Below, one piece after another: positions 1 through 8,129 of a DNA stretch of 60,741 nucleotides. A program made the position numbers and the translations under genes. Each line of letters starts with the position of its first letter. Positions within the stretch are counted from its first letter, which is position 1. The stretch comes from an uncultured Pelagibacteraceae bacterium. GTDB taxonomy: Bacteria > Pseudomonadota > Alphaproteobacteria > Pelagibacterales > Pelagibacteraceae. Location of the stretch: NCBI GenBank assembly GCA_902636025.1, contig CACPQG010000003.1:1-60741 (forward strand), read 5' to 3'. The notes under the pieces were generated by a model, which was not told where the DNA came from, made no database searches, and saw nothing but the letters and a program-made list of their open reading frames with translations.

Positions 1-317
1 AAACAGTCTTATCTTTAAAAAGTGTTATTATTAAAACGCTTGGATTTACCTATTTGAATCCACATGTTTATTCAGACACTGTTTTTTTCCTTGGAAATTT
101 TTCAAAAAATTTTGAAATTTTTAATAAGTATTATTTTGGTTTAGGAGCAGCTATTTCATCATTTATTTTCTTTTTTTCATTAGGATATATGTCAAAATTT
201 TTTTCAAATTATTTAAAAGGTGAAAAAATTTGGAAACATATAAATAACTTTATAATTATTTTTATGAGTAGTTTATGTATATATATTTTGAGTGATTTGT
301 ATGATTATTTTGTTTAA
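1..317 (+). CDS. LysE/ArgO-family amino-acid exporter, C-terminal part
   Basis: The gene runs in from the left edge (reading frame from base 3), so only the last ~104 residues are present. The retained part has the family signature FTYLNPHVYSDTV followed by a membrane segment with FFSLGY and a last hydrophobic helix. LysE/ArgO proteins export basic amino acids or related small solutes through the inner membrane. An apparent TTG start at base 54 lies inside this conserved motif and is not the true start. The 3' end overlaps by 4 bases a small convergent reading frame. The family assignment is firm for the part seen; the substrate cannot be told. Confidence 0.8.
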   Translation, partial: TVLSLKSVIIKTLGFTYLNPHVYSDTVFFLGNFSKNFEIFNKYYFGLGAAISSFIFFFSLGYMSKFFSNYLKGEKIWKHINNFIIIFMSSLCIYILSDLYDYFV

Positions 318-442
318 GAAAAGTTTATAAATCCGAGCCAAGCTAAAATAAACACTGCTAACCAAAGTAAACCCTTTATTAAAAAAAATAAAAAACTTCC
401 AGTAACAAGATATTTGATAATTTTTTTTATTTGATTTTTCAA
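314..442 (-). CDS. Small single-pass membrane protein (42 aa)
   Basis: A 42-codon frame with a TTG start at 442 begins 12 bases after the stop of the HpsN-like gene on the same strand. It encodes a basic N-terminus (MKNQIKKIIKYL) followed by one long hydrophobic helix containing FLIKGLLWL. An in-frame TAG at 452-454 stops the frame extending upstream, so TTG (or ATA at 445) must be the start. Tiny lysine-led proteins with a KGLLWL-type helix are common in alphaproteobacteria, but I know no function. The position suggests co-transcription with hpsN and pta. It overlaps the convergent exporter gene by 4 bases. Supported only by frame, composition and position. Confidence 0.45.
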   Translation of the reverse strand: MKNQIKKIIKYLVTGSFLFFLIKGLLWLAVFILAWLGFINFS

Positions 443-454
443 TATATGCTAAAC

Positions 455-1741
455 TTAATTTGAATATCCGTATTTTCTTAATCGAACATCACCAGTTCTT
501 GCGTGTGCTTCCATACCTTCGTATCTTGATATTCTAGAAGCTGCGGCACCAACTTCTTTGGTAGACTCTTTAGTCATTCTTTGGAAGCTCAATGTTTTAA
601 TAAATTTTCCTACAAATAAACCACCAGTATATTTCCCAGCACCTTTAGTTGGTAAAATGTGATTTGTACCTGAGCACTTATCTCCGTAAGCAACAGTAGT
701 TTCTTCACCAATAAATAATGACCCATAGTTTTTTAGACGATCATGAAACCATTTTAGATTTTTTGTTTGTACTTCTAAGTGTTCTGGAGCATATTCATCA
801 CTTATTTTTGCCATTTCTTCATCAGTGTCACAAAGAATTACCTCACCATAATCTTTCCAAGCTGCTTCAGCACTTGTTCTTGGTAATTCTGGAAGTTCAG
901 AAATTAATTCGGGAACTCTTTTCATAACTTGCTCAGCAAGCTTTTTACTTGTCGTGTAAAGCCATGCTGGTGAATTATATCCATGTTCGGCTTGTCCAAC
1001 TAAATCTACAGCAACAATTTCAGGGTCAGCAGTTTCATCTGCTATAATTGCAATTTCTGTTGGTCCAGCAAACAAATCAATACCAACTTTTCCAAATAAA
1101 ATTCTTTTAGCTTCAGCAACAAATTGATTACCAGGTCCAACTAATATATCTGCAGGTTCATTTCCAAACAATCCATAAGTCATTGCAGCAATAGCTGGAA
1201 CGCCACCAAGATTTAAAATTACATCTGCTCCACAAAGATTTGCAGTATATATAATAGCTGGATGCGCACCCATTTTTTCTTTTGGAGGACTACAAGCAAT
1301 TATATTTTTTACACCAGCAACTTTTGCAGTTGTTACACTCATAACAGCTGACGCTATATGGGCATACCTTCCACCAGGTATATAACATCCTGCAGTATTA
1401 ACAGGGACTAATTTTTGACCAGCATAAAGTCCTTTTGAAAGCTCTACTTCGAAATCTTGTCCGTAATTTTTTAGTTGTGCTTCTGCAAATTTTCTTACTC
1501 TTTCATAAGAGAATTGAATATCATCCTTAGTTTTTTGATCTAGCGAATTATTTATTTGATTAATTTTTTCTTTAGAAACAATTATCTCTCCGTCAAATTT
1601 GTCAAATTTTTTTGTAAGTTCTTTACAACCATCTTCTTTGGATTTTTCTAACTCAGATAACAATTTTTGAACAATATCTCTAGTTTTTGTATCATCTGTT
1701 GAGGCAGTTTTGACGGCTTTTTTTAAATATTGAATTCCCAT
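455..1741 (-). CDS. hpsN: Sulfopropanediol 3-dehydrogenase (HpsN-like, HisD fold)
   Basis: A 428-aa protein of the histidinol dehydrogenase superfamily. The metal and catalytic positions can be seen: GQAEHGYNSP (Gln and His ligands), APEHLEV (Glu-His pair), YGDKCSGTNH (Asp) and the C-terminal EGMEAHARTGDVRL (His). Short stretches such as ACSPP, GPGNQFVAEAKR and YGSLFIGEE resemble, as I recall it, HpsN of marine roseobacters more than biosynthetic HisD, and no his genes are nearby. HpsN oxidises (R)-2,3-dihydroxypropane-1-sulfonate (DHPS) to (R)-sulfolactate with two NAD+. It lies 25 bases downstream of a phosphotransacetylase-family gene and is divergent from a BASS transporter. A HisD with a different alcohol substrate remains possible. 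Confidence 0.75.
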   Translation of the reverse strand: MGIQYLKKAVKTASTDDTKTRDIVQKLLSELEKSKEDGCKELTKKFDKFDGEIIVSKEKINQINNSLDQKTKDDIQFSYERVRKFAEAQLKNYGQDFEVELSKGLYAGQKLVPVNTAGCYIPGGRYAHIASAVMSVTTAKVAGVKNIIACSPPKEKMGAHPAIIYTANLCGADVILNLGGVPAIAAMTYGLFGNEPADILVGPGNQFVAEAKRILFGKVGIDLFAGPTEIAIIADETADPEIVAVDLVGQAEHGYNSPAWLYTTSKKLAEQVMKRVPELISELPELPRTSAEAAWKDYGEVILCDTDEEMAKISDEYAPEHLEVQTKNLKWFHDRLKNYGSLFIGEETTVAYGDKCSGTNHILPTKGAGKYTGGLFVGKFIKTLSFQRMTKESTKEVGAAASRISRYEGMEAHARTGDVRLRKYGYSN

Positions 1742-1766
1742 TTTAGAAGTATTTATATTTTGATTA

Positions 1767-2678
1767 TTAATCTAATGCAACTACTGCAGCTGCTATGGAT
1801 GCCATTCTAGCAGTTGCCTCATCAGATCTACTTGTTATTACTACTGGAACTTTTCCGCCAACCACAACTCCAGCTGCACATGCACCCATAAAATATATCA
1901 TCATTTTTACTAATGCATTACCTGCTTCTACGCTAGGAACCAACAAAACATCGGCTTGGCCAGCGACTGAATTTTTAATACCTTTAATTCCAGATGATTT
2001 TTTAGACACACTATTGTCAAAAGCTAATGGTCCAAAGACATCTGCTTTAAGATTTTCTTTTTTAGCAAGCTCAGTAATTTCTTTTGCATCAATAGAACTT
2101 TGAACACTGTCTAAAACTTCTTCAGTAGCTGAAAGAACAGAAACTTTTGGTTTTTCAATACCAATTCTATGACAAAAATTTATTACATTTTTTAAAATAT
2201 GCATTTTTGTTTTTACATTTGGAGAAACATTTAATGCGCCATCAGTTATTATTATTGGCTGATCATTCTTTTCTAATGTCATGTGCCAAATATGGCTTAG
2301 TCTAGTTTTTCCTAACAAATTATATTCTTTCTTAATTACTTCTTTCATTAAAACATCTGTGTGAATATGACCTTTAACTATAATTTTTATTTTTCCTTCA
2401 GATGCTAATTTTGCCGCTATTTTAGCTGTTGAGTTTTCTTTAGGTTCGTGAATGATTTCATATTTTGAAATATCAAACTGCAACTCTTCAGCACATTTTT
2501 GAATTTCATCTTTATCACCAATTAAAATAGGATTTATCAAATTCTCTTTGACAGCATCTATTACTGATAGCATGGGAAGCATTTTTCCGGCATTAACAAT
2601 CCCTGCTGGAATATCCTTCTTTTTATGTGCAACATCTAATAGATTAATCGGACAAATTATTTCTTTATTTGAAAGCAT
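1767..2678 (-). CDS. Phosphate acetyl/butyryltransferase family protein
   Basis: A 303-aa protein of the PTA/PTB family, which exchanges acyl-CoA and acyl phosphate. Family features include the N-terminal P-loop-like stretch around PAGIVNAG, KGHIHTDVLMKEV, IIITDGALNV, a conserved DVFGPLAFDN and the C-terminal GKVPVVITSRSDEATARMASIAAA. The length fits the short stand-alone form. It is the first gene of a minus-strand unit with the HpsN-like dehydrogenase. In C2-sulfonate degradation Xsc releases acetyl phosphate, which Pta converts to acetyl-CoA, so the pairing fits a sulfonate pathway, although Xsc is not in this window. Acetyl versus butyryl preference cannot be read from sequence. Confidence 0.75.
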   Translation of the reverse strand: MLSNKEIICPINLLDVAHKKKDIPAGIVNAGKMLPMLSVIDAVKENLINPILIGDKDEIQKCAEELQFDISKYEIIHEPKENSTAKIAAKLASEGKIKIIVKGHIHTDVLMKEVIKKEYNLLGKTRLSHIWHMTLEKNDQPIIITDGALNVSPNVKTKMHILKNVINFCHRIGIEKPKVSVLSATEEVLDSVQSSIDAKEITELAKKENLKADVFGPLAFDNSVSKKSSGIKGIKNSVAGQADVLLVPSVEAGNALVKMMIYFMGACAAGVVVGGKVPVVITSRSDEATARMASIAAAVVALD

Positions 2679-2733
2679 AAGTTATTTTTACATATATTTA
2701 CGATGTGTATATAGTAAGTTAATATGGCATAAA

Positions 2734-3582
2734 ATGGAAATTGTAACAAAAATTGCACCAATTGCGTTAGCTCTAATAATGTTAACTCTAGGATTAGGAC
2801 TAACAATCAAAGATTTTACAAGAGTTATTAGTCAACCAAAGGATTTTCTTTTAGGTGTTATTTGTCAATTAATTATTCTTCCAATTGTTGCTTTTATATT
2901 AATCAAAATATTTAAAACACCTTTAGAACTAGCGCTAGGTGTAATGATTATAGCAGCTGCTCCGGGTGGGGTAACCTCAAATATACTAACAAAGTTTGCC
3001 AATGGTGATGTTGCGTTATCAGTGTCATTAACAGCAATTATTAGTTTAGTAAGTATTATTTCAGTTCCATTTATAGTTTTTAAATCAGCAGATCTCTTAC
3101 AAGTAAATTATTCAACTAAAGAAATTTCAATGATTGGAATTTCAATTAAAATGTTTTTGGTTGTAACCTTACCTGTAATTATTGGTATGGTAATTAGAAA
3201 ATTTGCTACAATATTTATTTCATCAAATGAAAAATTAATTCAAAGGATTTCACTTTTATTATTTGTTATTGTTTTTTTGGCAATTTGGGTCGAAGAGTGG
3301 GAAAATATTACAACTTATATAAAACAGGCAGGAATTATCACGCTAGCGCTGAATATAGTTATGATGATTATTGGATATTTTGTTGCGAAGTTATTTGCAT
3401 CGGGCATGGAACAAAGAAGATGTATTTCACTTGAGTGTGGATTACAAAACGGAACATTGGCTGTATTTGTTGCATCTCAAATTTTTAATGATGTGATTTA
3501 TCTTGTACCTACAGCATCATATGCACTAATAATGTTCATCACATCGATATTTTTTGTTATTTTTATTAGAAACAAAAATTAA
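2734..3582 (+). CDS. Bile acid:sodium symporter (BASS) family transporter
   Basis: A 282-aa membrane protein with about nine hydrophobic segments and the BASS family pattern: TLGLGLTIKDF near the N-terminus, AAAPGGVTSNILTKFANGD in the middle and a later helix with ECGLQNGTLAVF. The start is ATG at 2734; a longer open frame back to 2548 is only antisense to the pta gene. The family couples Na+ to uptake of organic anions. It is divergent from pta-hpsN across 55 bases, so a role in uptake of a sulfonate or related acid is a reasonable inference, not a demonstrated one. A paralogue lies at 26981-27823. Confidence 0.82.
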   Translation: MEIVTKIAPIALALIMLTLGLGLTIKDFTRVISQPKDFLLGVICQLIILPIVAFILIKIFKTPLELALGVMIIAAAPGGVTSNILTKFANGDVALSVSLTAIISLVSIISVPFIVFKSADLLQVNYSTKEISMIGISIKMFLVVTLPVIIGMVIRKFATIFISSNEKLIQRISLLLFVIVFLAIWVEEWENITTYIKQAGIITLALNIVMMIIGYFVAKLFASGMEQRRCISLECGLQNGTLAVFVASQIFNDVIYLVPTASYALIMFITSIFFVIFIRNKN

Positions 3583-3636
3583 ATCCAGGACATTTTGCAT
3601 CTATTTGAATGAAAAAAAGTTGCTATACACACAATC

Positions 3637-4020
3637 ATGCAAATTGAAATAATTTTACCATCAGTCGTTTTAGGGATTATGTTGTTTTTTTCTTTTGCTG
3701 TTGCGCCTGTTATTTTTAAAGTTCTTAAGGAAAATGATGCAAGAAAATTCGTAAGAACGATTTTTCCTTATTATTATTGCATAAATTTAATACTGGTTTC
3801 TTTAGTATGTATTTTTTTATTTTATAAAGACTTTATAAATTTTGATTTTTATCTTCTCTTTTCTATAGCTATTCTTTTCGCTATATCATTATTTGTATTA
3901 ATGCCGATGATTAATAATGCAAGAGATCAAAAAAAAGAGAGTAAATTTAAATATTTGCATGCAGTTTCTGTGATTATAAACTTCTTACAAATTTTTATTC
4001 TTCTTTATGTTTTACTTTAA
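3637..4020 (+). CDS. DUF4149-family membrane protein
   Basis: A 127-aa protein with four hydrophobic helices. The pattern SFAVAPVIFKVL, then ARKFVRTIFPYYY, then LMPMINNARD and KYLHAVSVIIN matches the DUF4149 (TMEM205-like) family, whose molecular function is unknown. It lies 54 bases after the BASS transporter and its 3' end overlaps the next gene by 14 bases, suggesting a unit that continues into the following genes. Confidence 0.7.
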   Translation: MQIEIILPSVVLGIMLFFSFAVAPVIFKVLKENDARKFVRTIFPYYYCINLILVSLVCIFLFYKDFINFDFYLLFSIAILFAISLFVLMPMINNARDQKKESKFKYLHAVSVIINFLQIFILLYVLL

Positions 4021-4567
4021 AAAAAAAATATTTATTTTTTTTTTAGTTCTTTTCATCATTCCAAACCAATCTAAAACTGATGAAAATTTAATAAATACAC
4101 TTAAAAAAGGTAAAAGTATTATTTTTATCAGACACTCCCTAGCGCCAGGCAATGGCGACCCTTCAGGATTTATTTTAAGTGATTGCTCAACTCAAAGAAA
4201 TTTAAATAAAAAAGGAATAATTCAATCAAAAAAAATTGGAAATTTTTTTGAAAAAAATCAAATTCCTATAGATTTAGTTCTAAGTAGTGAATGGTGCAGA
4301 TGTAAAGATACTGCATTTTATGCTTTTAGTGATTTTAAAACCTTTGATGCTCTTAATTCTTTTTATGATGAAAAGTTTGCTGCTAATGAGGATAAACAAA
4401 TTAAAAATTTGAAAAAATTCATAAAAAAATGGAAAGGTGATAAAAACCTAGTCCTAGTCACTCATTATGTTGTTATAAATTCTATTTTAGGTGTGGGATC
4501 AGGCTCAGGTGAGATTGTTGTAGCGGATAAAAATTTAATTTTACAAGGAAGGATCAGCGATTATTAA
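4007..4567 (+). CDS. Exported histidine phosphatase-family protein
   Basis: A 186-aa protein with an N-terminal lysine cluster and hydrophobic stretch (FYFKKKIFIFFLVLFII) that looks like a signal peptide or anchor. The phosphohistidine motif appears as FIRHS in place of RHG, the second catalytic segment as SSEWCRCKDTA, and the late catalytic histidine as VLVTHYVV. It is thus a branch-2-like periplasmic member of the histidine phosphatase superfamily, acting on an unknown phosphoester. The start codon lies inside the end of the preceding gene (14-base overlap), which argues for translational coupling. Confidence 0.72.
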   Translation: MFYFKKKIFIFFLVLFIIPNQSKTDENLINTLKKGKSIIFIRHSLAPGNGDPSGFILSDCSTQRNLNKKGIIQSKKIGNFFEKNQIPIDLVLSSEWCRCKDTAFYAFSDFKTFDALNSFYDEKFAANEDKQIKNLKKFIKKWKGDKNLVLVTHYVVINSILGVGSGSGEIVVADKNLILQGRISDY

Positions 4568-4572
4568 ACATT

Positions 4573-6003
4573 ATGACAGTAGCTAAAAAATTTATAATTT
4601 ATTTGTTTTTCTTTACTTTTTACTTTTCTCTTGCTGTAGCAGAATTTTTTAAAGATATTTCGGATATTATCGAGAACAATGAAGCAAGACTAAGTTACGG
4701 AGTGGCAGTTTCTGATGTAAACAATGATAATAAATTTGAGTTTGTAGTTACTGGGTTTGGATATAAAAACTTAGCTTTAGGTTTTGAGAATAATAATTTG
4801 GTAAATACAATAGATAATGAAATATTCAATGATGCAGAAAGAAAAACTATTGGTGTTGCAGCTTGCGATATTGATAAAGATGGATTTGAGGAAGTTTATT
4901 TTTTGAATACAGATACTTATAGTGGAGATAAAAAATATTCAGACAGGCTTCTTGACCAAAAACAAAAAAAATTCTTTGATTTGTTTGAAATAGAGGAAAA
5001 TAAAACGTCATTAAATCTTACCGCCGGAAGATCTGTTGTGTGCGTTGATCGTAACGGTAACGGTGTATATGGATTTTATGTTGCAAATTATGGTGGCCCT
5101 ACCAGATTTTATGAACTAAATAACAACTTACTAATTGATAAAGCTCCGAAATTAAAAATCGATAGAGTTACTGGTGGAAGAGCAGTCGTAGCTGGACATA
5201 TAATTTCAGATAATACTGATATTTTTGCTGCAAACGAGAGAGGATCAAATTTTTTATACAAAAATAACAAAGGTTCTTTTACAGAATTAGCAAATGAGTA
5301 TGAGGTTCAAGACAAATATGAAAATGGGAGAGGTACAACTCTTTCTGATGTTTTTTATAGAGGACAATTAGATATTGTAAGTTCAAACTGGAATGGAAAT
5401 CATAGAATATTTGCTTTAGACGGAAATGAATTTAGAGATATTGCTCAACCTGATTTTAACGAACCAACTCGTATAAGAACGGTTATATCAGCGGATTTTG
5501 ACAACGATGGTTTTGATGAAATATTTATGAACAATATTGGTCAACCAAATAAATTATTTAAGATTTTAGATAATGGAGTTCTAAAAAAAATAGATATTCA
5601 AGTAGGTTTAGAATATTTTGGTTTAGGCACTGGAGCAGCAGTTGCTGATATTGATAATGATGGGATATTAGAATTGTTAGTTTCTCATGGTGAAAGTGGC
5701 ATGCAACCACTGAGTCTTTACAAAGCAGATATAAAAGAAAAGTTCAATTATATTAGAATTCAACCATTAAATAAATTTGGTGCACCAGCAAGAGGTGCTA
5801 CAGTAACTTTAATTTCTAATTTAAGAAAACATTCCAAAACTATCGATGCTGGATCTGGATACTTATGTCAAATGGAACCTGTAGCCCATTTTGGTTTACG
5901 AAAAGGTGAGAAGATTCGAAGTATTGTCATCCAATGGACTAATGGACAGAAAAAAAATCTTAAGATATCAAAAATAAATAAAACAATTAAAGTAAAACAG
6001 TAA
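4573..6003 (+). CDS. Exported VCBS/FG-GAP repeat protein with ASPIC/UnbV C-terminal domain
   Basis: A 476-aa protein with a signal peptide (residues ~1-22), then repeated calcium-binding-type loops such as DVNNDNKFEFV, DIDKDGFEEVY, DFDNDGFDEIF and DIDNDGILELL, typical of FG-GAP/VCBS beta-propeller blades. The last ~90 residues (from FNYIRIQPLNK, with GARGAT-like APARGATV, GSGY and HFGL) fit the ASPIC/UnbV domain. Proteins of this CRTAC1-like architecture are extracellular or periplasmic and often of unknown role, probably in carbohydrate or protein binding. It starts 5 bases after the phosphatase gene. Confidence 0.78.
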   Translation: MTVAKKFIIYLFFFTFYFSLAVAEFFKDISDIIENNEARLSYGVAVSDVNNDNKFEFVVTGFGYKNLALGFENNNLVNTIDNEIFNDAERKTIGVAACDIDKDGFEEVYFLNTDTYSGDKKYSDRLLDQKQKKFFDLFEIEENKTSLNLTAGRSVVCVDRNGNGVYGFYVANYGGPTRFYELNNNLLIDKAPKLKIDRVTGGRAVVAGHIISDNTDIFAANERGSNFLYKNNKGSFTELANEYEVQDKYENGRGTTLSDVFYRGQLDIVSSNWNGNHRIFALDGNEFRDIAQPDFNEPTRIRTVISADFDNDGFDEIFMNNIGQPNKLFKILDNGVLKKIDIQVGLEYFGLGTGAAVADIDNDGILELLVSHGESGMQPLSLYKADIKEKFNYIRIQPLNKFGAPARGATVTLISNLRKHSKTIDAGSGYLCQMEPVAHFGLRKGEKIRSIVIQWTNGQKKNLKISKINKTIKVKQ

Positions 6004-6070
6004 ATAGTAAATATTTAGCTAGGACAATTGTGACCAGTACTAATTTTTAATTTTTTGATAATAAATAACC

Positions 6071-6214
6071 ATGACTTCATGCTTATTTTCTCTTATCGTT
6101 CTTGCATTTGTTGGATTAATTGCTTTTGTATTTAGAAAACCGTCAGATAAAGAGATTAAAAAATTTAAGGATAAATCCCAGGATAAAGTAAACTGGTCAA
6201 GAATGGGTTTTTAA
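6071..6214 (+). CDS. Small membrane protein (47 aa), hypothetical
   Basis: A 47-codon ATG frame in the 242-base gap after the VCBS protein. It encodes a hydrophobic N-terminal helix (residues ~4-21), then a basic, highly charged tail ending NWSRMGF. The helix followed by a charged tail and the snug fit in the gap make it likely to be real. No family is recognised. The rest of the gap (6004-6070 and 6215-6245) shows nothing clear. Confidence 0.5.
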   Translation: MTSCLFSLIVLAFVGLIAFVFRKPSDKEIKKFKDKSQDKVNWSRMGF

Positions 6215-6245
6215 GTCTAAAAATAATACAATCTTATAATTTAAT

Positions 6246-6938
6246 ATGTCAAGAATTTCAAAGTCTATTACAATCATGATTTTATTAATCACTTTTCAAT
6301 CATCAGTATTTGCATCTGGTAAGGAATATTATGAAAATTTAGTTTCAAATTGGTCAAAAATTTTTCCTGATCAAAATAGAAATGCTGCTGGGCCAAAGTT
6401 TTTTAAGTTTATTATTGATCAAGATATGAATTACCAAGAATTTGTTGAATATAATAAACTTTATTGTGCAGTTAGTGGATCATTAATAAGTCCAGGAAGT
6501 ATGCCTGAATTTCTTTACGTAAATCAAGATAAATCAAATACAAAGATTTGTGGGTATTACTATAGATGTTGTATCCCATGTTCTTGTGATGTTATGAAAT
6601 ATTCGAATGTTAAAAAAATAAATTATCAATTTAAAGATGTAAAAAAAGATATTTATGTTCTTACTATAGATAATCCCTGTGGTAAAGAAGATTTTCCAAA
6701 AAGAGTAAACAAAAATTATTTTTGTGAAAATGATAAATTAGATACAAATCAAGTATTTGAAATAGATGGTAAATTAGTAATTGGTCTTTTACATAGAGCA
6801 AAACCTTGTAATGAACAAAATATAAATTACATTACTAAAAACGAAGTGACAGGTGAATATTGTGATATAAGAAATAATACACCTGTAGAAAGTTTACAGT
6901 CAGGAATGGGAGATATTTTTATTAAATTAGCTCGTTAA
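6246..6938 (+). CDS. Secreted cysteine-rich protein, function unknown
   Basis: A 230-aa protein with a signal peptide (residues ~1-23, cleavage near VFASG). The mature part has a compact cysteine cluster, C102, then RCC at 108-109, C112 and C114 followed by Asp (pattern CC-x2-C-x-C-D), plus C74 in YCAVSGSLISPG and further cysteines toward the C-terminus. This suggests a disulfide-stabilised or redox-active periplasmic protein. I do not recognise a named family. It ends 4 bases before the SRAP gene. Confidence 0.65.
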   Translation: MSRISKSITIMILLITFQSSVFASGKEYYENLVSNWSKIFPDQNRNAAGPKFFKFIIDQDMNYQEFVEYNKLYCAVSGSLISPGSMPEFLYVNQDKSNTKICGYYYRCCIPCSCDVMKYSNVKKINYQFKDVKKDIYVLTIDNPCGKEDFPKRVNKNYFCENDKLDTNQVFEIDGKLVIGLLHRAKPCNEQNINYITKNEVTGEYCDIRNNTPVESLQSGMGDIFIKLAR

Positions 6939-6942
6939 TTTT

Positions 6943-7572
6943 ATGTGTGGAAGATACGTCGTAACAAATCCAGTTAATAAAACAATTAAAATTGTTAAAA
7001 CGTCAATTAAAGTTGAAAATGACATGAATTATAATGCACATCCTTCTCAAGAACTGCCAATAATAAAAAAATACTCTAATGGTTTTACACTTGAAAAAGC
7101 AAAATGGGGTATTATTCCATCATGGGCAAAAAAAAAAGATTTCAAAGCTTTAATCAACGCGAGATTAGAAACTATTAATGAAAAAGTCTCTTTTAAAAAT
7201 TTGATAAAAAAAACTAGATGTGTATCTGTGATGGATGGATTTTATGAATGGAAGCGTGAGGGTACAATTAAAACACCTCATTATTTCACCAGAGATGATA
7301 AAGCTACAATGTATGTTGCTGGTATATTTAATAATGACGAGTTTTGCCTCATTACTGAAGAAGCACAAGATAATGTAAACCAAATTCACCATAGGCAACC
7401 AGTTTCATTATATGAACAAGATATAGAGAGATATTTGGAGAGCAATGAAGATATAACTTCATTTTTAGTAAAAAGAAATAAGCCTAATTTTGAATTTTAT
7501 GAAATTTCAAAAGACGTAAATAAACCACAAAACAATAGTTCTAATTTGATAGAAAAAGTAAACCTAATATGA
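6943..7572 (+). CDS. SOS response-associated peptidase (SRAP/YedK/HMCES family)
   Basis: A 209-aa protein beginning MCGRY, with the catalytic Cys2 exposed after Met removal. Other family elements are WGIIPSWA, INARLET, the SVMDGFYEW segment with its active-site Glu, and HHRQPVSL carrying the conserved His (the usual RMP is RQP here). SRAP proteins crosslink to abasic sites in single-stranded DNA and shield them from cleavage and error-prone repair. Its stop codon overlaps the ATG of the following 33-aa frame in an ATGA arrangement, so the two may be translationally coupled. Confidence 0.9.
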   Translation: MCGRYVVTNPVNKTIKIVKTSIKVENDMNYNAHPSQELPIIKKYSNGFTLEKAKWGIIPSWAKKKDFKALINARLETINEKVSFKNLIKKTRCVSVMDGFYEWKREGTIKTPHYFTRDDKATMYVAGIFNNDEFCLITEEAQDNVNQIHHRQPVSLYEQDIERYLESNEDITSFLVKRNKPNFEFYEISKDVNKPQNNSSNLIEKVNLI

Positions 7573-7670
7573 AAAAAAAATTTAAGTATATAATTTATTT
7601 TATAATTTATTTAATTCTAGTGTTTGCGTTAGCAATAGTATTTTACATGAATGGCATAAGTATAATTTAA
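7569..7670 (+). CDS. Very small membrane protein (33 aa), hypothetical
   Basis: A 33-codon frame that starts in an ATGA overlap with the SRAP stop and ends exactly one base before the ATG of msrB. It encodes MKKKFKY followed by a hydrophobic helix of about 20 residues and a short polar end, the layout of a single-pass micropeptide. The exact fit between two genes is the main support. No family is known to me. Confidence 0.5.
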   Translation: MKKKFKYIIYFIIYLILVFALAIVFYMNGISII

Positions 7671-8129
7671 ATGAATAAAAGAAAATTTATTAAATCGATA
7701 TTTTCAACCTTAGCTTTATTTTTTTTGTTACCGAAATCTTTATTAGCTAAAGTAGAAAAAAAAATAATTAATAACTCACTTACGGAAGAACAAAAAAAAA
7801 TTATGTTTAAAGAGGGAACTGAAAGACCGTTTACGAGCAGTTTGAATTATGAGACAAGAGAGGGTTTTTATCACTGCGCAAATTGTAACGCTAAATTGTT
7901 TTCCTCTAATGCTAAGTTTGATAGTGGAACAGGGTGGCCATCATTTTCTGAGGCACTCCCAGGAGCTTTTAAAACAAAAGTTGATTATTCATTTGGCATG
8001 AAACGTATTGAATATCATTGTGCTAAATGTGGAGCACATCATGGCCACGTTTTCGATGATGGACCATCAGAAACAGGAAAAAGGTTTTGCAATAACGGTC
8101 TTTGTTTAATCTTTATTCCATCTAATTAA
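7671..8129 (+). CDS. msrB: Peptide methionine-(R)-S-oxide reductase, exported
   Basis: A 152-aa MsrB. The zinc-binding CxxC pairs are CANC and CAKC, the fold signatures are FDSGTGWPSF and HHGHVFDDGP, and the catalytic cysteine is in KRFCNNG, with another cysteine in GLCL. The N-terminus (MNKRKFIKSIFSTLALFFLLPKSLLA) is a basic, hydrophobic signal sequence, so the enzyme should repair oxidised methionine (R-sulfoxide) in the periplasm. It follows the SRAP gene and the 33-aa frame without a gap. Its 3' end overlaps the convergent 147-aa gene by 4 bases. Confidence 0.9.
   Translation: MNKRKFIKSIFSTLALFFLLPKSLLAKVEKKIINNSLTEEQKKIMFKEGTERPFTSSLNYETREGFYHCANCNAKLFSSNAKFDSGTGWPSFSEALPGAFKTKVDYSFGMKRIEYHCAKCGAHHGHVFDDGPSETGKRFCNNGLCLIFIPSN

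Noticed and set aside
1795-2103. 102-aa plus-strand frame
   Set aside because: It is a mirror of the pta gene; the pta frame has a clear family match and this one has none.
2548-2733. N-terminal extension of the BASS transporter
   Set aside because: It is antisense to the pta coding region and lacks family sequence; ATG 2734 gives the normal length.
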